Positions 46,217 through 59,215 of a DNA stretch of 64,000 nt are shown piece by piece. The position numbers and the translations under genes were made by a program. The stretch comes from Haematobia irritans. Its lineage: Eukaryota > Arthropoda > Insecta > Diptera > Muscidae. Every line of letters begins with the position of its first letter. Position 1 is the stretch's first letter. The notes under the pieces were generated by a model, which was not told where the DNA came from, did no database searches, and worked only from the letters and a program-made list of their open reading frames with translations. The stretch is taken from assembly GCF_050003625.1 (NCBI RefSeq), contig NC_134398.1, forward strand, positions 72,531,635 through 72,595,634, written 5' to 3'.

Positions 46217-46799
46217 TTTTTTGAACTATGTGGAAGTTAAACTGGTCCTAAAATTAACAAGACACCTTTTTTTCTGTGGGGGTATAATATAGTCGGCCCC
46301 GCCCGACTTTAGACTTTCCTTACTGGTTTTTTTTTTTGAGTTTGTCTTTATGAAATTGTTTTTACATCCTGGAAAAAAAATAAACGTTTATCACAAAAAG
46401 TATATACTTTTCTTCCAAATACACTTCCTTACAGCGAAAAGCAAATGAGAAACGAACTTTGTTTGTCTAAAATTTCGTTTGGGAGGAAAGAAATATTTTT
46501 TTGCGTGTAAAATATTATGTTCTGGACTTTAAATTTTCATAAATACAAAACCTCTGGATGTAAGCATACATAGAAAAACGTCTGTTGTAAGACTGATGCT
46601 AAAATGAACTAATATTTATTGCAAACATTTTATTTTGTTTTAGTTTATTTTTAAAATTTTGTAAGAAATTTTGCCCAGCCCAACGATTTTTTCTTTATTC
46701 CAAGTATGTTTCAAAAATTATGAACTAAATGGCCGTAAAATTTTAATGACATACAAATTAGATCAATTCTTATTACACTTCTCAAAAATAGCCTAAGAT
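46217..46799. repeat. 583-bp tandem duplication, unit 2
   Basis: I see no difference from unit 1 over the compared lines. The first divergence is at about 46794 (GCCTAAG versus GCCAAAG), at the unit boundary. Confidence 0.9.
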
Positions 46800-47656
46800 T
46801 TTTCTCTTTATTTTTAATTCATTTTTTCTTTTCGAGCAAGATGAATTTCTTAAATGGTAATTAAAGATCCAAAAATGTCGGAAAATTTTCGTTAATTTCA
46901 TGAATCTCATATTTGGAATACTATTTAGTTCAATTTTCGCACGAAATAGTTCATTTTTTTCCCTAATGTTTTTCTTCAAAAAATATATGTTTAGAAACGT
47001 TAGAGAGACCTAGAGAGAGAATAGAGAAAAAAAGATAAATATAGCTAGATCTAGCTATTTTTTATGTTGAATTGCTGGAAAATTTGTAAAATTGCTATTA
47101 GTTAGAAACATAGCAGTTTAAATTTTGCCATGTTGGCTTTATTTAAAATATCGATTACTAGTCATTATAGATCGATTGTATTTGCCACTTATTTAACATT
47201 AGGATTATTTATGAAATGTTTTGTATTGCTACTATGCCATTATAACTAATATTTTATCAATGTCCGTACGCTCGTTGTTCAGCTTACTTTCAAACGAAAC
47301 AAGACGACAGGTTGAAAATCTGCAAAAGCTGTTGTTATAGATATAATATAAACCGATTTCAAGAGTTGAATTAAATTCTGCAAGTGATATCAAAATCAGT
47401 CCTCTAACTACCATGCAAAAATTGCCCATATTGGTCCAAAATGACATATAACTCCAATACAAACTGGTGCCCACTGAGGCTTCATATGTCATCCGATCCG
47501 ATTGAAAATCAGTGTTTTAAATGGCTACACTAGAACATTTTGGTCAGAAGGGGTAAAATACAACGACTCCTCAGATGTTAATCTTCTCATTTTATCAGCT
47601 GGATGTATGGGATATATTTACCATTGCATAAAATTTCGCAAAAGTGTAAAAGTCGA
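46800..47656. other. Decayed repeat sequence, no gene
   Basis: 47240-47560 has faint DINE-1-like unit phrases (ATATAAACCGATTTCAAG, CATATTGGTCC). No gene. Confidence 0.4.
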
Positions 47657-48180
47657 TACACCCAGAAAAAAGTGAATCCATCATAAAACAAAATGTAGGA
47701 TTATATTAGAACATTTAACTAAAATATTTCTGAGAAATTGCAACATGATACAAATTAGTTAATATTTTTTGTCAAATTGAAGAAACTTTATAAAAATTTA
47801 ATATAATCATTTTTTCTGTTGTTCAAAAAAAAAAAATCATATTTTAAAAGAAAAAAATTGGAATTTTAAATTGTTGAAATGTCTTTAGCGCTATATGAAG
47901 TTATTGACAGGCACAATTTAAGTAAAATTTACTTATTTGAGAAACTTATAAACTCAATTTCAGCAAATTTCACCCATTTTAGGAATATGTTTTCTTATTT
48001 AGTAAAATTGTATAAAGCTGTTTTCTGTTTTTTAGTTCTCATCAAAGCTAGCAAAAAATAATTAAAATAAACAAATTTTCTCACATTTGGCAAAATTGAA
48101 CTAAAATCAACTAATTTTCATAAACTAAAATAAAGTTAATCAGTTACAAAAAAATTTCTTTGCCTTTTTTCTTGGGGGTA
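47657..48180. mobile_element. TA-flanked MITE, TACACCCAGAAAAAAGTG family (short)
   Basis: Starts TACACCCAGAAAAAAGTGAA and ends CTTGGGGGTA. About 520 bp and non-coding. Confidence 0.6.
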
Positions 48181-48448
48181 GATATTAGAGGTATAGGGCA
48201 ATTGGAGTATTCGACTAAGCAGTGGCGATTTTACAAGGAAAATGTGGGTATTTTGGAGCTTTGTCTAATTCTGAGCCGATATTGACCAAATTTGATAAAC
48301 CGTCGAGTAGCACATGGTAATTTTGGCTGGAGCGACCTATTAAAAAATGTATACTCTAGATTTTCAGCACTAAAATTAACGCATGGATTTTGTTAAAGAT
48401 ACGACATGAATGTTTAATCCGCAAACGAATAATAATGCGACCAGAAAT

Positions 48449-49336
48449 GGTCTGTATCAAACATTTTTAGGTTTGCGACTGTCGGAAAGTTGTAAACGTC
48501 GTAAACGTTACCTACGCGTCGTAAATGTAGAAAAAGTAGCAGACGTCGCAAACTCAAAATACTTCAGTCCCTTCAGCTAGGGAGCGAATGGTATTCAAGA
48601 TGATATGTGCGAGGAAATTTCAATTCTCAGGAATGTTCAAAGAATTATTAACGAGTTAAAAAAATGAGAATACAGTTATTTCCATTGGAGACTCCCAGCA
48701 AAATTTACTATGAACTACTCGATGGTGCAGTAAACGTGAAGGTCAGTACTCCCTCATAATTAACCTTTTACAAATTTCTGCAGAAACTGGAAGGAAGGAA
48801 AACTACTAAAGTCTTGCATAAGTGAATGGCTGTATACAGAGAATTTTGTAAAATCAGTTTTTTTTGGCTTATTAGAGCTAATTTCCATACCAAATAAAAT
48901 TTTTCAAAATTTTCAAAAATAAAATTTTTCAAAATTGGTAGATTCGCTGATGCAACTATAGCTTGGTTGGATATTATCGACCTCACAAACCAAGAACAGT
49001 TTGAAGTTGTGAATGAGAGATGTACATCTAGTAGAGTTTTGAATATATGCAATATAAAGCATTTTTTGCGTTCCTTTTATCGAGGAGCTTAACTAAATAA
49101 AATTAAAAATCTTCACAATTAAAATAGTTCACAATAATTAATTCAAAATTAGGTTTTCTACAATAGGTTCACGACTTTTGCGACATACGTATTATACCGT
49201 CGTAATCGTATGTCGCAAAAGTCACAGTTTGAGACCGGCCAACCCTGATTGTTACATTTTCTACATTTACGACGCGTATGCGACGTTTACAAACCATTTA
49301 CGACGTATTTGATAAAGTTTGATAAAGACCATATCT
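48449..49336. mobile_element. Unclassified TIR element with GTCGTAAA motifs
   Basis: Inverted ends ATGGTCTGTATCAAAC and GTTTGATAAAGACCAT. Subterminal inverted blocks contain GTCGTAAACGT, TACGCGTCGTAAATGTAGAAAA and the inverse CTACATTTACGACGCGTA. About 890 bp with no transposase. The superfamily is not determined. Confidence 0.65.
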
Positions 49337-49367
49337 AGGCTATAGCGATAATTATGTGTTGATGATA

Positions 49368-49447
49368 ATAACAGCTACCTAGCCCAGTGGCTATTGTCTT
49401 GGCTTTCATACTGTATGTTCTGCCGTTCGGTTCTCCGCCCAGGCGAA
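49368..49447 (+). repeat. tRNA-like sequence (type I), diverged
   Basis: TAGCCCAGTGGCTATTGTC and GCCGTTCGGTTCTCCGCCC. The B box is degenerate. It stands alone. Confidence 0.45.
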
Positions 49448-49589
49448 ACGTAATATTAAAAAAATATATATAAATATAAAATCGAAAAATGTCTTGCCTC
49501 TTCCCTCACATCTGGGAAGGATGCGACGTGTCCGAGCAGTTAATTATCAAATTGGGAACTCTCCTCCGACCATAACCTCTTGATGTAGG

Positions 49590-49960
49590 AGATCGGCTTT
49601 TGCGGGAACTGTGCAGAGGAAAGTGGCGATTGCAGTTGGTTTGGATTTGCAAAGAGCCTTTGACGCAGTTTGTCAGGAGAGAATATTGACGAAAATGGCG
49701 AATTTTTAGGTTTGGCCCATATTTGATAAGATTGTGCGCTTTTCTTTTGAGATATGTGATACAAGGGGGTTGTGGCAAGGATGCCACATGGTTCTGTTTT
49801 ATGCTCGGTCCTTTATAACTTTTGCTTTGCCATCATTCCGAGACCGAGGAATGGGTAGATGTTATTTATGCTGACTAAGTGTCAGTCCATTATATTCGGG
49901 GTCAGACATTATTGGATATACAGAAATGCCATGATCTAAGATACGCTAAATGTACTTCGA
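49590..49960 (+). pseudogene. Non-LTR reverse transcriptase remnant
   Basis: VAIAVGLDLQRAFDAVCQERI is an RT motif A block. Further on, in shifted frames, come MPHGSVLCSVLYNFCFAIIPRPRNG (motif B region) and a degraded YADD region (CYLC) with stops. It is a different lineage from elements 1-3. Confidence 0.65.
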
Positions 49961-50269
49961 ATAAAAACAAGTTTGAATGCGCATCATAGATGATAAATGC
50001 ATTAAATATATGTTCATAAATATCTTCTCATCTTCTCATATCACACGTTGTGGTAATTCATACGCAGAGATCGAATATGATAACCCCAAACATGTTTCAA
50101 GAGCACAATATTATATTTAGGCGCTGCCTATGGAACTCAATTTCAACATATTTCACCCATTTTAGGAAAATATGTTCATATTAGTTAAGTAAAATTGTGT
50201 ACTTCATTTGTATAAAACTTATTTTTCAGTTTTAGTTCACGTCGTTAAAGTAAGCAAAAAATATTGTTT

Positions 50270-51300
50270 TCAATTTTGTCAAACATATACGAAAAAGACT
50301 GTCTTTCATATGTTTGGGTGTTAAAATTATATGTTTGGAAGTCAATATTTTTAAGTACCTGCATACAATGATCATAAACTAGCATAACATGTTTGGGACA
50401 TATATGTTAATAAGTTAGAACATATTATGTTAGGGACATACAATTTTTGTAAATATAATATGTTTGGATGAAAACATATATTAATTTAGAAATAGCCTAT
50501 AAGCATTTGTGTGTTTAGAAAGAGAGACCTAGAGAGTACGCTACAAGTGAGCGAATGGAAGTAACCAATTGACGCCTTCAAAATATATATACACAAAGAA
50601 AATTTCATTAAATTTTTTTCTATGAGTGTATGTCTAAGGTGAAACGTAATATGTTTGAACAATATAAACAATATTTTGTTTGGACCAATCCTGAAAGTAT
50701 TGTGGATAGGGAATGGTCTTACGCATAAAATTGGTGCGATTGTATATTTTGACTAACAATATGAAAAAGAAGTAACCGTGAAATAAAGTCAATTTTCAGT
50801 TAGAATAACGTACATACACGGACGAAAAAGACTGTTTTCATAGGTTTAGGTGTAAAAATTATATGTTTGGAACTAATATTGATAGCAAATTACTTTTAAG
50901 TGCAAGCTTATAATGTTCGTAAACTACATAAAGACATATATGTAACATATTATGTTTGGGACATAAATTTTTTAAATATAATATGTGTTGATGCAAACAT
51001 ACATTAATTTAGAAATTTCCTATTAACATATATGTGTTTGGATAGAGAAACCGAGATAGTATGGTGCAAGGAAAAAAATGGAAGTAAACAATTGCTGTCT
51101 TAAAAATATAAAATATAATTAAAAGTTTCTTCTATCATTGTATGCCTAAAGGTGAGTATTAAGTTAGAGTTTAGCCGATATAATATGTTTGAACAATACA
51201 AACAATATTTTGTTTGGACCAATCCTGAAAATATATATGCTTGAAGCAGAATGTGTTTGGGAGTATATGTTACAGAAGCGATTTTTTGAGGATGTAGTAC
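50270..51300. repeat. TATGTTTGG-rich repeats related to the composite element
   Basis: Two blocks (about 50280-50700 and 50815-51290) begin AAAAGACTGT and share the phrase ACATATTATGTTxGGGACAT and TTTGTTTGGACCAATCCTGA. These resemble the ACATATGTTCCAAACAT outer parts of the twin tRNA-like element in reverse. No tRNA-like block. Confidence 0.5.
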
Positions 51301-51528
51301 CACGCTTTAAGAGTTAATTTTGCACATACTTTTCATAATAGAATTGCATTTGCACGATTTTTTCAGTTTGGTGAAAAGGGCTTTCTCATAACAAATCGGT
51401 GATTTTATTTAGTGTTTATATAATTTAATTTGATTTTAATGCTAACATTAATAAATATCACCTTTTAAGATAAAATCATGTTACAACATAATTTTAAATC
51501 ACAATGCGCTTTAAAATGGTTCCATCCA

Positions 51529-54510
51529 TTAAAGTGGATTATTCGACACTTCATTTCGCCACTTAGACAGCAATTCATCCATATCCCTTTTAGGTGGTAA
51601 TTCCAATGTATTTGGTAATATGCCAAATGGACGTAGCGTGTAAATTAAGTAATCTAGAACATACATATAATCGGGATGGATGTAATGGAATGATATGGCA
51701 TAATCTGAGCAGCATGTTAGACCCTAGAAAGAAATAAAAAGAAAATATTTTAAAATTAAAAAAAAAAAGTTTCCCGTAGTTTAATAAATAAACATAATTT
51801 TCCATATTAATTCAACTTGACATGAAACGGCGTACCTTCAATACGTTTCCGAATTGTTTACGATCTACTTTCAAATCGCCAAAATATTGACGAAATTTTT
51901 AAATTGTGTTGGAAATTATTGGAGAAAACGTTGAAAAATACCACCTATAATGTCAGCGAAAACACGTGTTTTCCTATACTACTTTGTGCAACGAAGTTCC
52001 TGGTCAATTGGTGGAATTAAAAAGATGTGAAAACTTTTGAACAATTTCCTGAAATTACTTCAAATAGTTATAATACAGTGCACTCGCGGTAACGTAAACT
52101 AATTAAAACCAAGAGAGTTCACGTTAGCGAACTTTGAATTACACAACATAGCCATATTCATGAGTTTTACACGTTCTAGCGTGATGGTCTTTTATTTTTG
52201 TTATTAGTAATATTAAAAACTTAAATTATAAATTCAATTTCATAAAAAATTAAGAACAAAATATCAGTGGGTATGAAATTATAAAGCAATTTAAATTAAT
52301 ATTAAAATTCATAAAAAAAAATAAACAAGATCACAAAAAATCCATAGGTTTATTTAGCATTGTGAATCTGCCTTTAAAGTCTTGTATTTCATCCTTGCCT
52401 AACACTTTATGACAAAAAAATGTTGTTCATCTTAGAGCTTTCAAGTTTGTTCACGTTACAGAGTAGTTAGTGTAGGAAAACGCGTGTTCACGTTAGGAGG
52501 TGTTCACTAGTGCATTGTAATTGTTGAGTCAAAATAAAGAAATTAAGTGCAATCTTTAAGGAAGTCATTAAATTAAGTGCAATCTTTGCTCTTGAAACAT
52601 GGGGTGATCATATTCCTAAACTAGGTGTATACTAATACGTAGACTGCATGTATAGTAAAGAAATTTGATAAAAGTTTGTGGCACCAACATTCTGGAGGAA
52701 TTCGATTTCTTGATGAAAAATATGCAGCACAATTTAGTGACAGTTTATCGAAAAAAGGAGGCTTGAAGTTTTCTCTAATTTTTTTTATATGGGGTTATAA
52801 AGTTCTATTGACATATTTATCTACTAATATTTCATTGATTTGCTCAATTCTATAATTGGAAGCCGTAAGATAGTTTATTTTTAATTGGTTTATAGTGAAT
52901 GACAGCTTTGGCTTCTTTTGGATACTATTAACTTTTTTTTTGTAGAAAAGAAATAATTATACAAACCCCCTAGAAATTTCTATTAACTTTAAGTTAGATG
53001 TTGGGGTTAGGTTGAAAAATATGAAAAATAATCGCAACAATGTAAATTTTTCTCACATTGAAAACTGTTTGAGAAATTATTAAGTAGCGATGAATTTCAA
53101 TCAAAGGATTACAGTTGAGAAATTTTTGTTAATGTGTTGAATTCTTTTGTTAAGGGTAGTGTCTGTTTTTTGTTGAGAACGCGATTTTCTCAACTTGAAT
53201 ATTATAATAGTCCTTTGAAAAATGATTTAATTTTATTGGGGAAGAACAAAATTCGCAGAACGAACGTAATATTTCGTACTTTTAAAGAAACGATTCATTG
53301 GTTGTAACACAATTACATATTTTGTTCTATAAGGAAAAAAAACGAGAATTCTTTCGATGTAGAACTGGCTTGAAATATGTACATATGCTCTAAAAGTTTC
53401 TGAGTATTTCAATTTGCTTCTGAGTTTATGGTAGCTATTATTTTTTTATGAAACCGTTCAAATCTGTGCACTTACATCTTCTGTCGCATAAAAAATGTAA
53501 CGCCAATACCAATGGGATTTATCTTTCGGCTTTATATGACCATTGGGCGAAGATGGAAAAAATCGTCCTCGTAGCTGATCGTCACGGGAATCGCCGGCAA
53601 CCACACCGACATTTTGCAGACAATATCCCATTTCTTTGTCTTCGGAACCACCTTTTCCTGTCCTACATATGGTGCTGTTGCTGTAGCCGAATTCCATAAA
53701 ACGTTTAAGAGCTGCTCTACTAAGAACATAGCCAGCTCCTCCAGACATATAACCCTGGAATAGATTGAATAAAAATATTACAATAAATTTTTGATGTAAA
53801 CCAAAAAATGTCGAACCTGTCGCACGTGAGGTTTAAACTTGCAGCCAAAATATACGGGAGCCTCGGTAGACATTGGATACAGGAAAAGCCTAAGATTTTC
53901 CACTATCACATAGCTTTTATAAAGGGAATCCAAAAGGTTAATAAATTTCGCCACAGATGGGTATCTCCAAAACTTACGTATCATCGTCAGCCTTCAAAAA
54001 CCAATCATATTCATTTAAATAATTATCATAAATATATTTGAACGCCTCTCGTGTTTTATTCCACAGATTCCCTCTGCCTTCACCCACTGGCAGTTTTACA
54101 GCTCCTAAAGTGTCATCCTCTTCCGAACTCATAAACAGCAACTTATTACAACGTGATCCCCAGGTATTTTTTACGTGTATGGCTTTCTTCTGATGATTCG
54201 CTGGGCCTGTAAGTATCCAACACAGGACTCTCACCTCTTTATACAACTGGTCGGCCACAGTGGTATTGAGTTCAGATAGATTTGTAAAATTTCCATCCTC
54301 TATGTCGCCGGTATTGTTTGATGGTAGAACCGCATTTTCATCTGGCCAAGCATTGTTTGACCAGATATCCTGATTTCTGGTTGATGTTCCAAAATTGGGT
54401 ATTTCATACCGCGATGTGTCAGTCACTTGGGAAAATGTGAAACCAATGACTATGCCAATCATTAAGGTAATGAAGAGTTTAAGGGTTGAGGCATTATTTT
54501 GGTTTATCAT
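51529..54510 (-). CDS. Core-1 beta-1,3-galactosyltransferase (C1GalT family), 4 exons
   Basis: Exons on the minus strand: 53978-54510, 53817-53913, 53476-53754, 51529-51723. All introns are GT-AG and in frame, giving 367 aa (human C1GALT1 is 363). It is a type II Golgi membrane protein: a short cytosolic start ([11 protein letters not shown]), one membrane segment ([15 protein letters not shown], about residues 12-26) and a stem with N-glycosylation sites. The catalytic domain contains [50 protein letters not shown] (DxD metal site), [52 protein letters not shown] and [11 protein letters not shown]. It would add galactose to GalNAc-O-Ser/Thr (T antigen). Flies have many paralogues, so the exact orthologue is undecided. 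A possible 5'-UTR acceptor (TTTTTCAG) lies near 54595. Confidence 0.95.
52076..52517. mobile_element. pogo/Tigger-like MITE in the C1GalT intron
   Basis: TA-flanked (52074-52075 and 52518-52519). Ends CAGTGCACTCGCGGTAACG and the inverse of GTTCACTAGTGCATTG. Internal inverted GTTCACGTTA motifs. About 440 bp, non-coding, in the 1.75-kb third intron. Confidence 0.75.
52520..53475 (-). other. Remainder of the C1GalT third intron
   Basis: AT-rich. I see no coding exon. The two other introns are only 62 and 63-64 bp, so this intron has grown by insertion. Confidence 0.6.
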
Positions 54511-54672
54511 TCCGAATGATTTCCTCCGATGGATGATGCTTTTAAATTACAGTGTCTATGCATAAAACTTTGCCTCATGCTGCAGGTGTTATTCTGAAAA
54601 ATAAAATGAGATGTTTCATTTTGGCAAAAAAGGAAACGAAGACATAAATTATAGTAAAGCTGTACATACATT

Positions 54673-56095
54673 TACACCCAGAAAAAAGTGCCTTCGAAAC
54701 TAAAGGAAAAAAATTTCATCAATATAGTTTATCCATTTTATTTCCATTAAGGTAAATTTTTGTGAAAAATAATAAAATTTACTCGTTTCAGTAAAAAAAT
54801 CCTAAACTGTAAGCAGTTAGGAATAGTTCATTAACTAGAATAAGGCATGGAATTTTACTCATACTATTTTCTTCGCTGGGTATAAGAATTTACTACTGAA
54901 AAAGAAAATTTTATTCACCGATAACAAAGCATTCGTAAAAATAAACAAAAACCGAACTAAAACCAAGTTTCCTCAAAATTAGTAAAATTTCTTATAAAAT
55001 GATAATTGCGACTTCCTTTATAATAGAAAGTTTTTTATACATACGAACAACACTTGGCATAGAAAAATATTTTAGTTCATTCGTACTAAGAAGTATGCAA
55101 TCCTTTCAAAACTTAAGGAAACACACTTGTTAGAATATAGGAAATTTTCCTAAATTTCTATTGTCTACCTGTAATCGATACCTGTCATCGTAATCGATGT
55201 GTTTGCGCGTGGGTGTAATCGATATATTTGCGCGTCGGTTGTTTTTTAGTTGGAATCGCGTTGTTTTGGTATACGGAGAGATTGTTAAAAAATAATATGG
55301 TAAAATAATATAATAAATAACAAATAAAATATATAAAATATTTGTTATTTTAAATTAGTGAGAAAAATTTTCGTTTTTTTAAATAAATCTATCAATGTTC
55401 GTGATAGTGTATAAAGAAAGAAAACGCCAGCAGAATAACAACCCTTTCATTTGTCTTCAATTATCAGGTAATATTCAGTGACGCTAACCTTTTGCAACAA
55501 AAATGTTTTATGATTTTTTATATTTGTAGGTATTGAAATTGTAAAAGGAGGACAAAATCGTTAGGCAGCAACTTATTAAAAGTGAAAAGTACAAGAAGAA
55601 GAAAAAGTGAGTTTTACAGTTGATAATATCACACGGAATTGGAAATAGTGGAATAATAAACTAATATTTCAAAGAGATTCGATGCTGTTGATTCTTAATA
55701 AATATATTCAATATATTAATAAAACATGTCTTTTATTGAAGATAAAATTGCTTATAGAAATAAATAAAATTGTATTTAAAAACGAAGGTAAGCAGTTCTA
55801 ATTATGGAGTAAAAGTTTTACCACAAATGTGTAAGATTTGTCGAAATGAATGAAAAAATTTCAATAAAATCATTCCATATATGAATTCAAATTAGTTAAA
55901 TTTTTTCATTCTGTAGTATAGTGGTATATAAATATAGGAAAATGTTAACTAATATATGGAATGCATTATTCCTAATTTCCACGAAAATCACATCGTTCAA
56001 ACAAATAAAAATGTCTTTGGCGCTATACGAAGTTCAACTTTCTTCACAATGAGTTCATTTTAACTTAAAGAAGGGGTCACTTTTTTCTGGGTGTA
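54673..56095 (+). mobile_element. 1.4-kb TA-flanked MITE, complete copy
   Basis: Ends ACACCCAGAAAAAAGTG and CACTTTTTTCTGGGTGT, a perfect 17-bp inversion with TA at each boundary. The interior is non-coding, with a central ATCGATACCTGTCATCG block. It lies just upstream of the C1GalT gene. An inverted partner is at 59728-61168. Confidence 0.85.
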
Positions 56096-57113
56096 GTCAA
56101 CGCATTTAAGTTTTCAACTCAAAAAACAGTGGTTAATAAAATTACATAAGGAAACAAGCATGAAGAAAGGATACAATTATGCTACACATACGTATTTCAA
56201 TTTAGATTTTTGAATACATGTTACTAGGAAACAAATTTGAATTTAGTTTTTTCCTAATTTTCTAAATTCATGTGCCATCAGAGTCTTTAAAAACGTGTTA
56301 ACTCATATTTTTGAACGCTTTTTAGCTTTGTGGTCAAGATACAAAAAATCAACCAATCAATAAAGATAAAGACGATTTCATTAATTTTTAAGATATTTTT
56401 TCAGAATTATTAAAGCCAAGTCGACCTTAGTCCAACAAAGTTTTTTCATTCAAAAAAGATGGCGCTAATGGCAAATGAACTTTATTTTAGTTCATGAAGA
56501 CTAGTTGATATTAGTTAAAATTTGCCCAATGTGAGCAAATGTTAACTAACTAAAAATAACAAAAAAAAGTTGTATACACATATAGTGAACAATTTTAATA
56601 AATAATAAATCAGTTTATATTTTCCTAAAATGGGAGAAGTTTTCTTAAATTGAATTCATAAGTCTCTCAAATAAGTAAATTTTACTCAAATTGTACCTGT
56701 CATGTTGGGTTAACTTTGTTTTGGGTGTTCATGTAAAGATTTTTTATCTCGAATAATTTAACTGTAAGGATATTTTTGCAATCTACTGAATTTTTAGACA
56801 AAAATGTGGGAATAATAAAAGGAAAAAGGCAAAATTTTTAGGATTTGAATCAGCGACATATGGGTGGATACTAAAAGTAGAATAAACTTATGGTATATAG
56901 TTTTTCGTTCGTTCTTAAAGAAAGTTAATTGACTATTAACAATTAGAAAAGGACCTTAAGCCGAAATAAGAAATAAATAAATGTTGCAAAGTTCTAGTTC
57001 AAAAGTGTATTTTCTTTAAAATAAATTAAATTAAATGAGCGGAAGGATGTTCATCAACCGATTTTCTTCCATTTTTAATAATTTTTTGAGCCAGAAAGAT
57101 ACATGGCTATACA
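56096..57113. other. MITE fragments, no gene
   Basis: 56300-56450 matches the ACACTGAAAAA MITE interior (7340-7480). 56460-56735 matches the MITE at 3530-4030. The rest is AT-rich and unassigned. Confidence 0.5.
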
Positions 57114-57526
57114 CACTCAAAAAAAAGTGAACTCTCTATTTCACTAAAGCCAATTTAACTTTATTTTAGTTCATGGAATTATTATGTTTCGAGAAAGTTT
57201 GCTTTACTCTAATAATTTTTTGCATACGTTAGTCAAATGAACTAAAAAACGGGAAAAAATTATACATAATTTATGCAAAAAAATTTACTAAATTCGTACT
57301 TGTCACAAAATAGTTCATTATTTCTTTAATTTTGTAAATTTTACCAAAAATGCGTCCATCATAAACTTCGTATGTCACTAAAGACATTCTTGCATTTTTG
57401 AACTTTGTGATATCGGCGTGATGCTAGCGATTGTAACTCTGTTTAGTTAAAATTTTCTAAAAATATTCAAAATTTTCTAAAATAAACAAAAGTTTTCTAC
57501 CTGGTGGGTTCACTGTTTTTTCATTG
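57114..57526. mobile_element. CACTCA-type MITE, second copy
   Basis: Starts CACTCAAAAAAAAGTGAAC and ends GGTGGGTTCACTGTTTTTTC. Same family as 31885-32400, with an internal deletion of about 100 bp. Confidence 0.7.
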
Positions 57527-58199
57527 CAGATGATATCAGAACTATTTTGTACGATCGTTTTGAAGACATCCTACAAATTTTATTTTTAATCATCTTGATT
57601 TGCATGCACGTACATCTTTATTTACGGTTCCTGTTTACACACAAAAAAATATTTTTTGTCTTCAATCACGAAATCAACGTAATTAAAAAAGTAATTGAAA
57701 GTCAATTAATTTATTGATTCATTGATATTATTAAGTTTTGTAATTGATTTTTGTTTCAATTAAAAAAATGTTGAATTAATTAAAATTTTAATTGAATATT
57801 TTTTAAAACTCAAGACTTTAATTGAAACAATTTTCGCGAAATTTTTCTAGAAAAAATTGGGATTAGAATTTGTAAACAAGGCCATAAGATGTCAAAGATG
57901 GGCACGTTGTTGCTAAAATTTACAAATGTTATAAAAAAAACAAAAATAATAAAGAAGAAAACTTTGCCATACTGGGAAATTTTGAAGTAAAACATAGTAA
58001 TTTTCATGAACTAAAATTGGCGTCAGTGTCGTCTTTTGAATGTATGAATTTACTATAATTTTTTTTTAAATTCTATTCCGCACAAATAATTTTATATTTT
58101 GAGCGATAGAGTTGAAGCCTAAAAGTATGCTTGCTGTTTAAAACGCATTTGGGTTGCGTACAGAAACATAAACGCCATAAGAAGAGATGTCCAAGAAAG
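57527..58199. other. AT-rich, no gene
   Basis: 57640-57830 is rich in AATTGAAA/TTTCAATT phrases and probably an old AT-rich MITE. No coding support. Confidence 0.4.
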
Positions 58200-59215
58200 T
58201 AGATAGTAATGGTAATCATTTTCGAATTTCGAAAATTTCAAAGTTTTGCTGGATTGTGCTAGGTTTGTGCCGATTTGTGCTGCAATTTGTTCTTTAAATT
58301 TTTATCAAATAACCGATATATTTGGGAAAAAACTTTTTTGATCAAAATTTTTGCCAGAATCGCAATTTTCGAAAATCGAAATTTTGATAGTTGTGCTGAG
58401 TTGTACTAGCCGAGTACATTATTGTGCCGATTAAATAAAAATTCTATCTATTATAGTTTTCGAGATATTCGGAAATTTCGAAAAATTTCCAGAATCGCAT
58501 TTTCGAATTTCGAAATTTTTAATATTGTATCAAACTGTTGTCACCTTGTGCTTATTTGTGCCGTTGAGATCACCTTTCCATCTCAAGCCGTTTCGGAGAA
58601 AAAGCCAAATTATTTTTTAAAAAAGTTCCAAAATATTAAACGCCAAAATTTTAAATTTTGAATTTTGAAAAAGGGCATTTTTGGTCCAATTTGTGCTGGG
58701 TTAGAACAGATTTGTGCCGTTTGAATCAACGTTCTATCTCAAACCATTTTGGGGATGTTCGCAAAAACTTTTTTAAAAAGTGCCAATTTATGATTGAAAA
58801 TAGTCAAAATTTAAACTGAATATTGTGTCTATTTGTGCTAGCTTAGTACTCACTTCTGCCGTTTAAATCAACTTTCTGTCTCAAGCCGTTTTAAAGATAT
58901 TCGCAAAAAAGTTTTTAAAAAAGTGCCAATTTATTATTGAAAATTAAATTTTGGAATTTGGAAAATTTGAATGTTGTGCCAATTTGTGCTAGGTTACTAC
59001 TCATTTGTGGCGTTTGAATCTAATTTCTATCTCAAGCCGTTTTAAAGATATTCGCAAATACTTTTTTTTAAAAAAGTGCCAATTTATTATTGAAAATTAA
59101 ATTTTGGAATTTCGAAAAATTGAATGTTGTGGCAATTTGTGCAAGGTTAGTACTCATTTGAATCATTTCTATCTCAAGCCGTTTTAAAGATATTCGCAAA
59201 TATGTCGACTTACAT
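58200..59215. repeat. Degenerate tandem repeat, about 150-bp unit
   Basis: The phrase TCTCAAGCCGTTTTAAAGAT recurs at about 58581 (diverged), 58737, 58878, 59030 and 59172. Each is followed by AAAAAGTGCCAATTTATTAT and TTGTGCTAGGTTA-type blocks. Spacing is 141-156 bp. No gene. Confidence 0.8.

Noticed and set aside
53448..53699. 83-aa plus-strand ORF
   Set aside because: Shadow of C1GalT exon 3 on the opposite strand.
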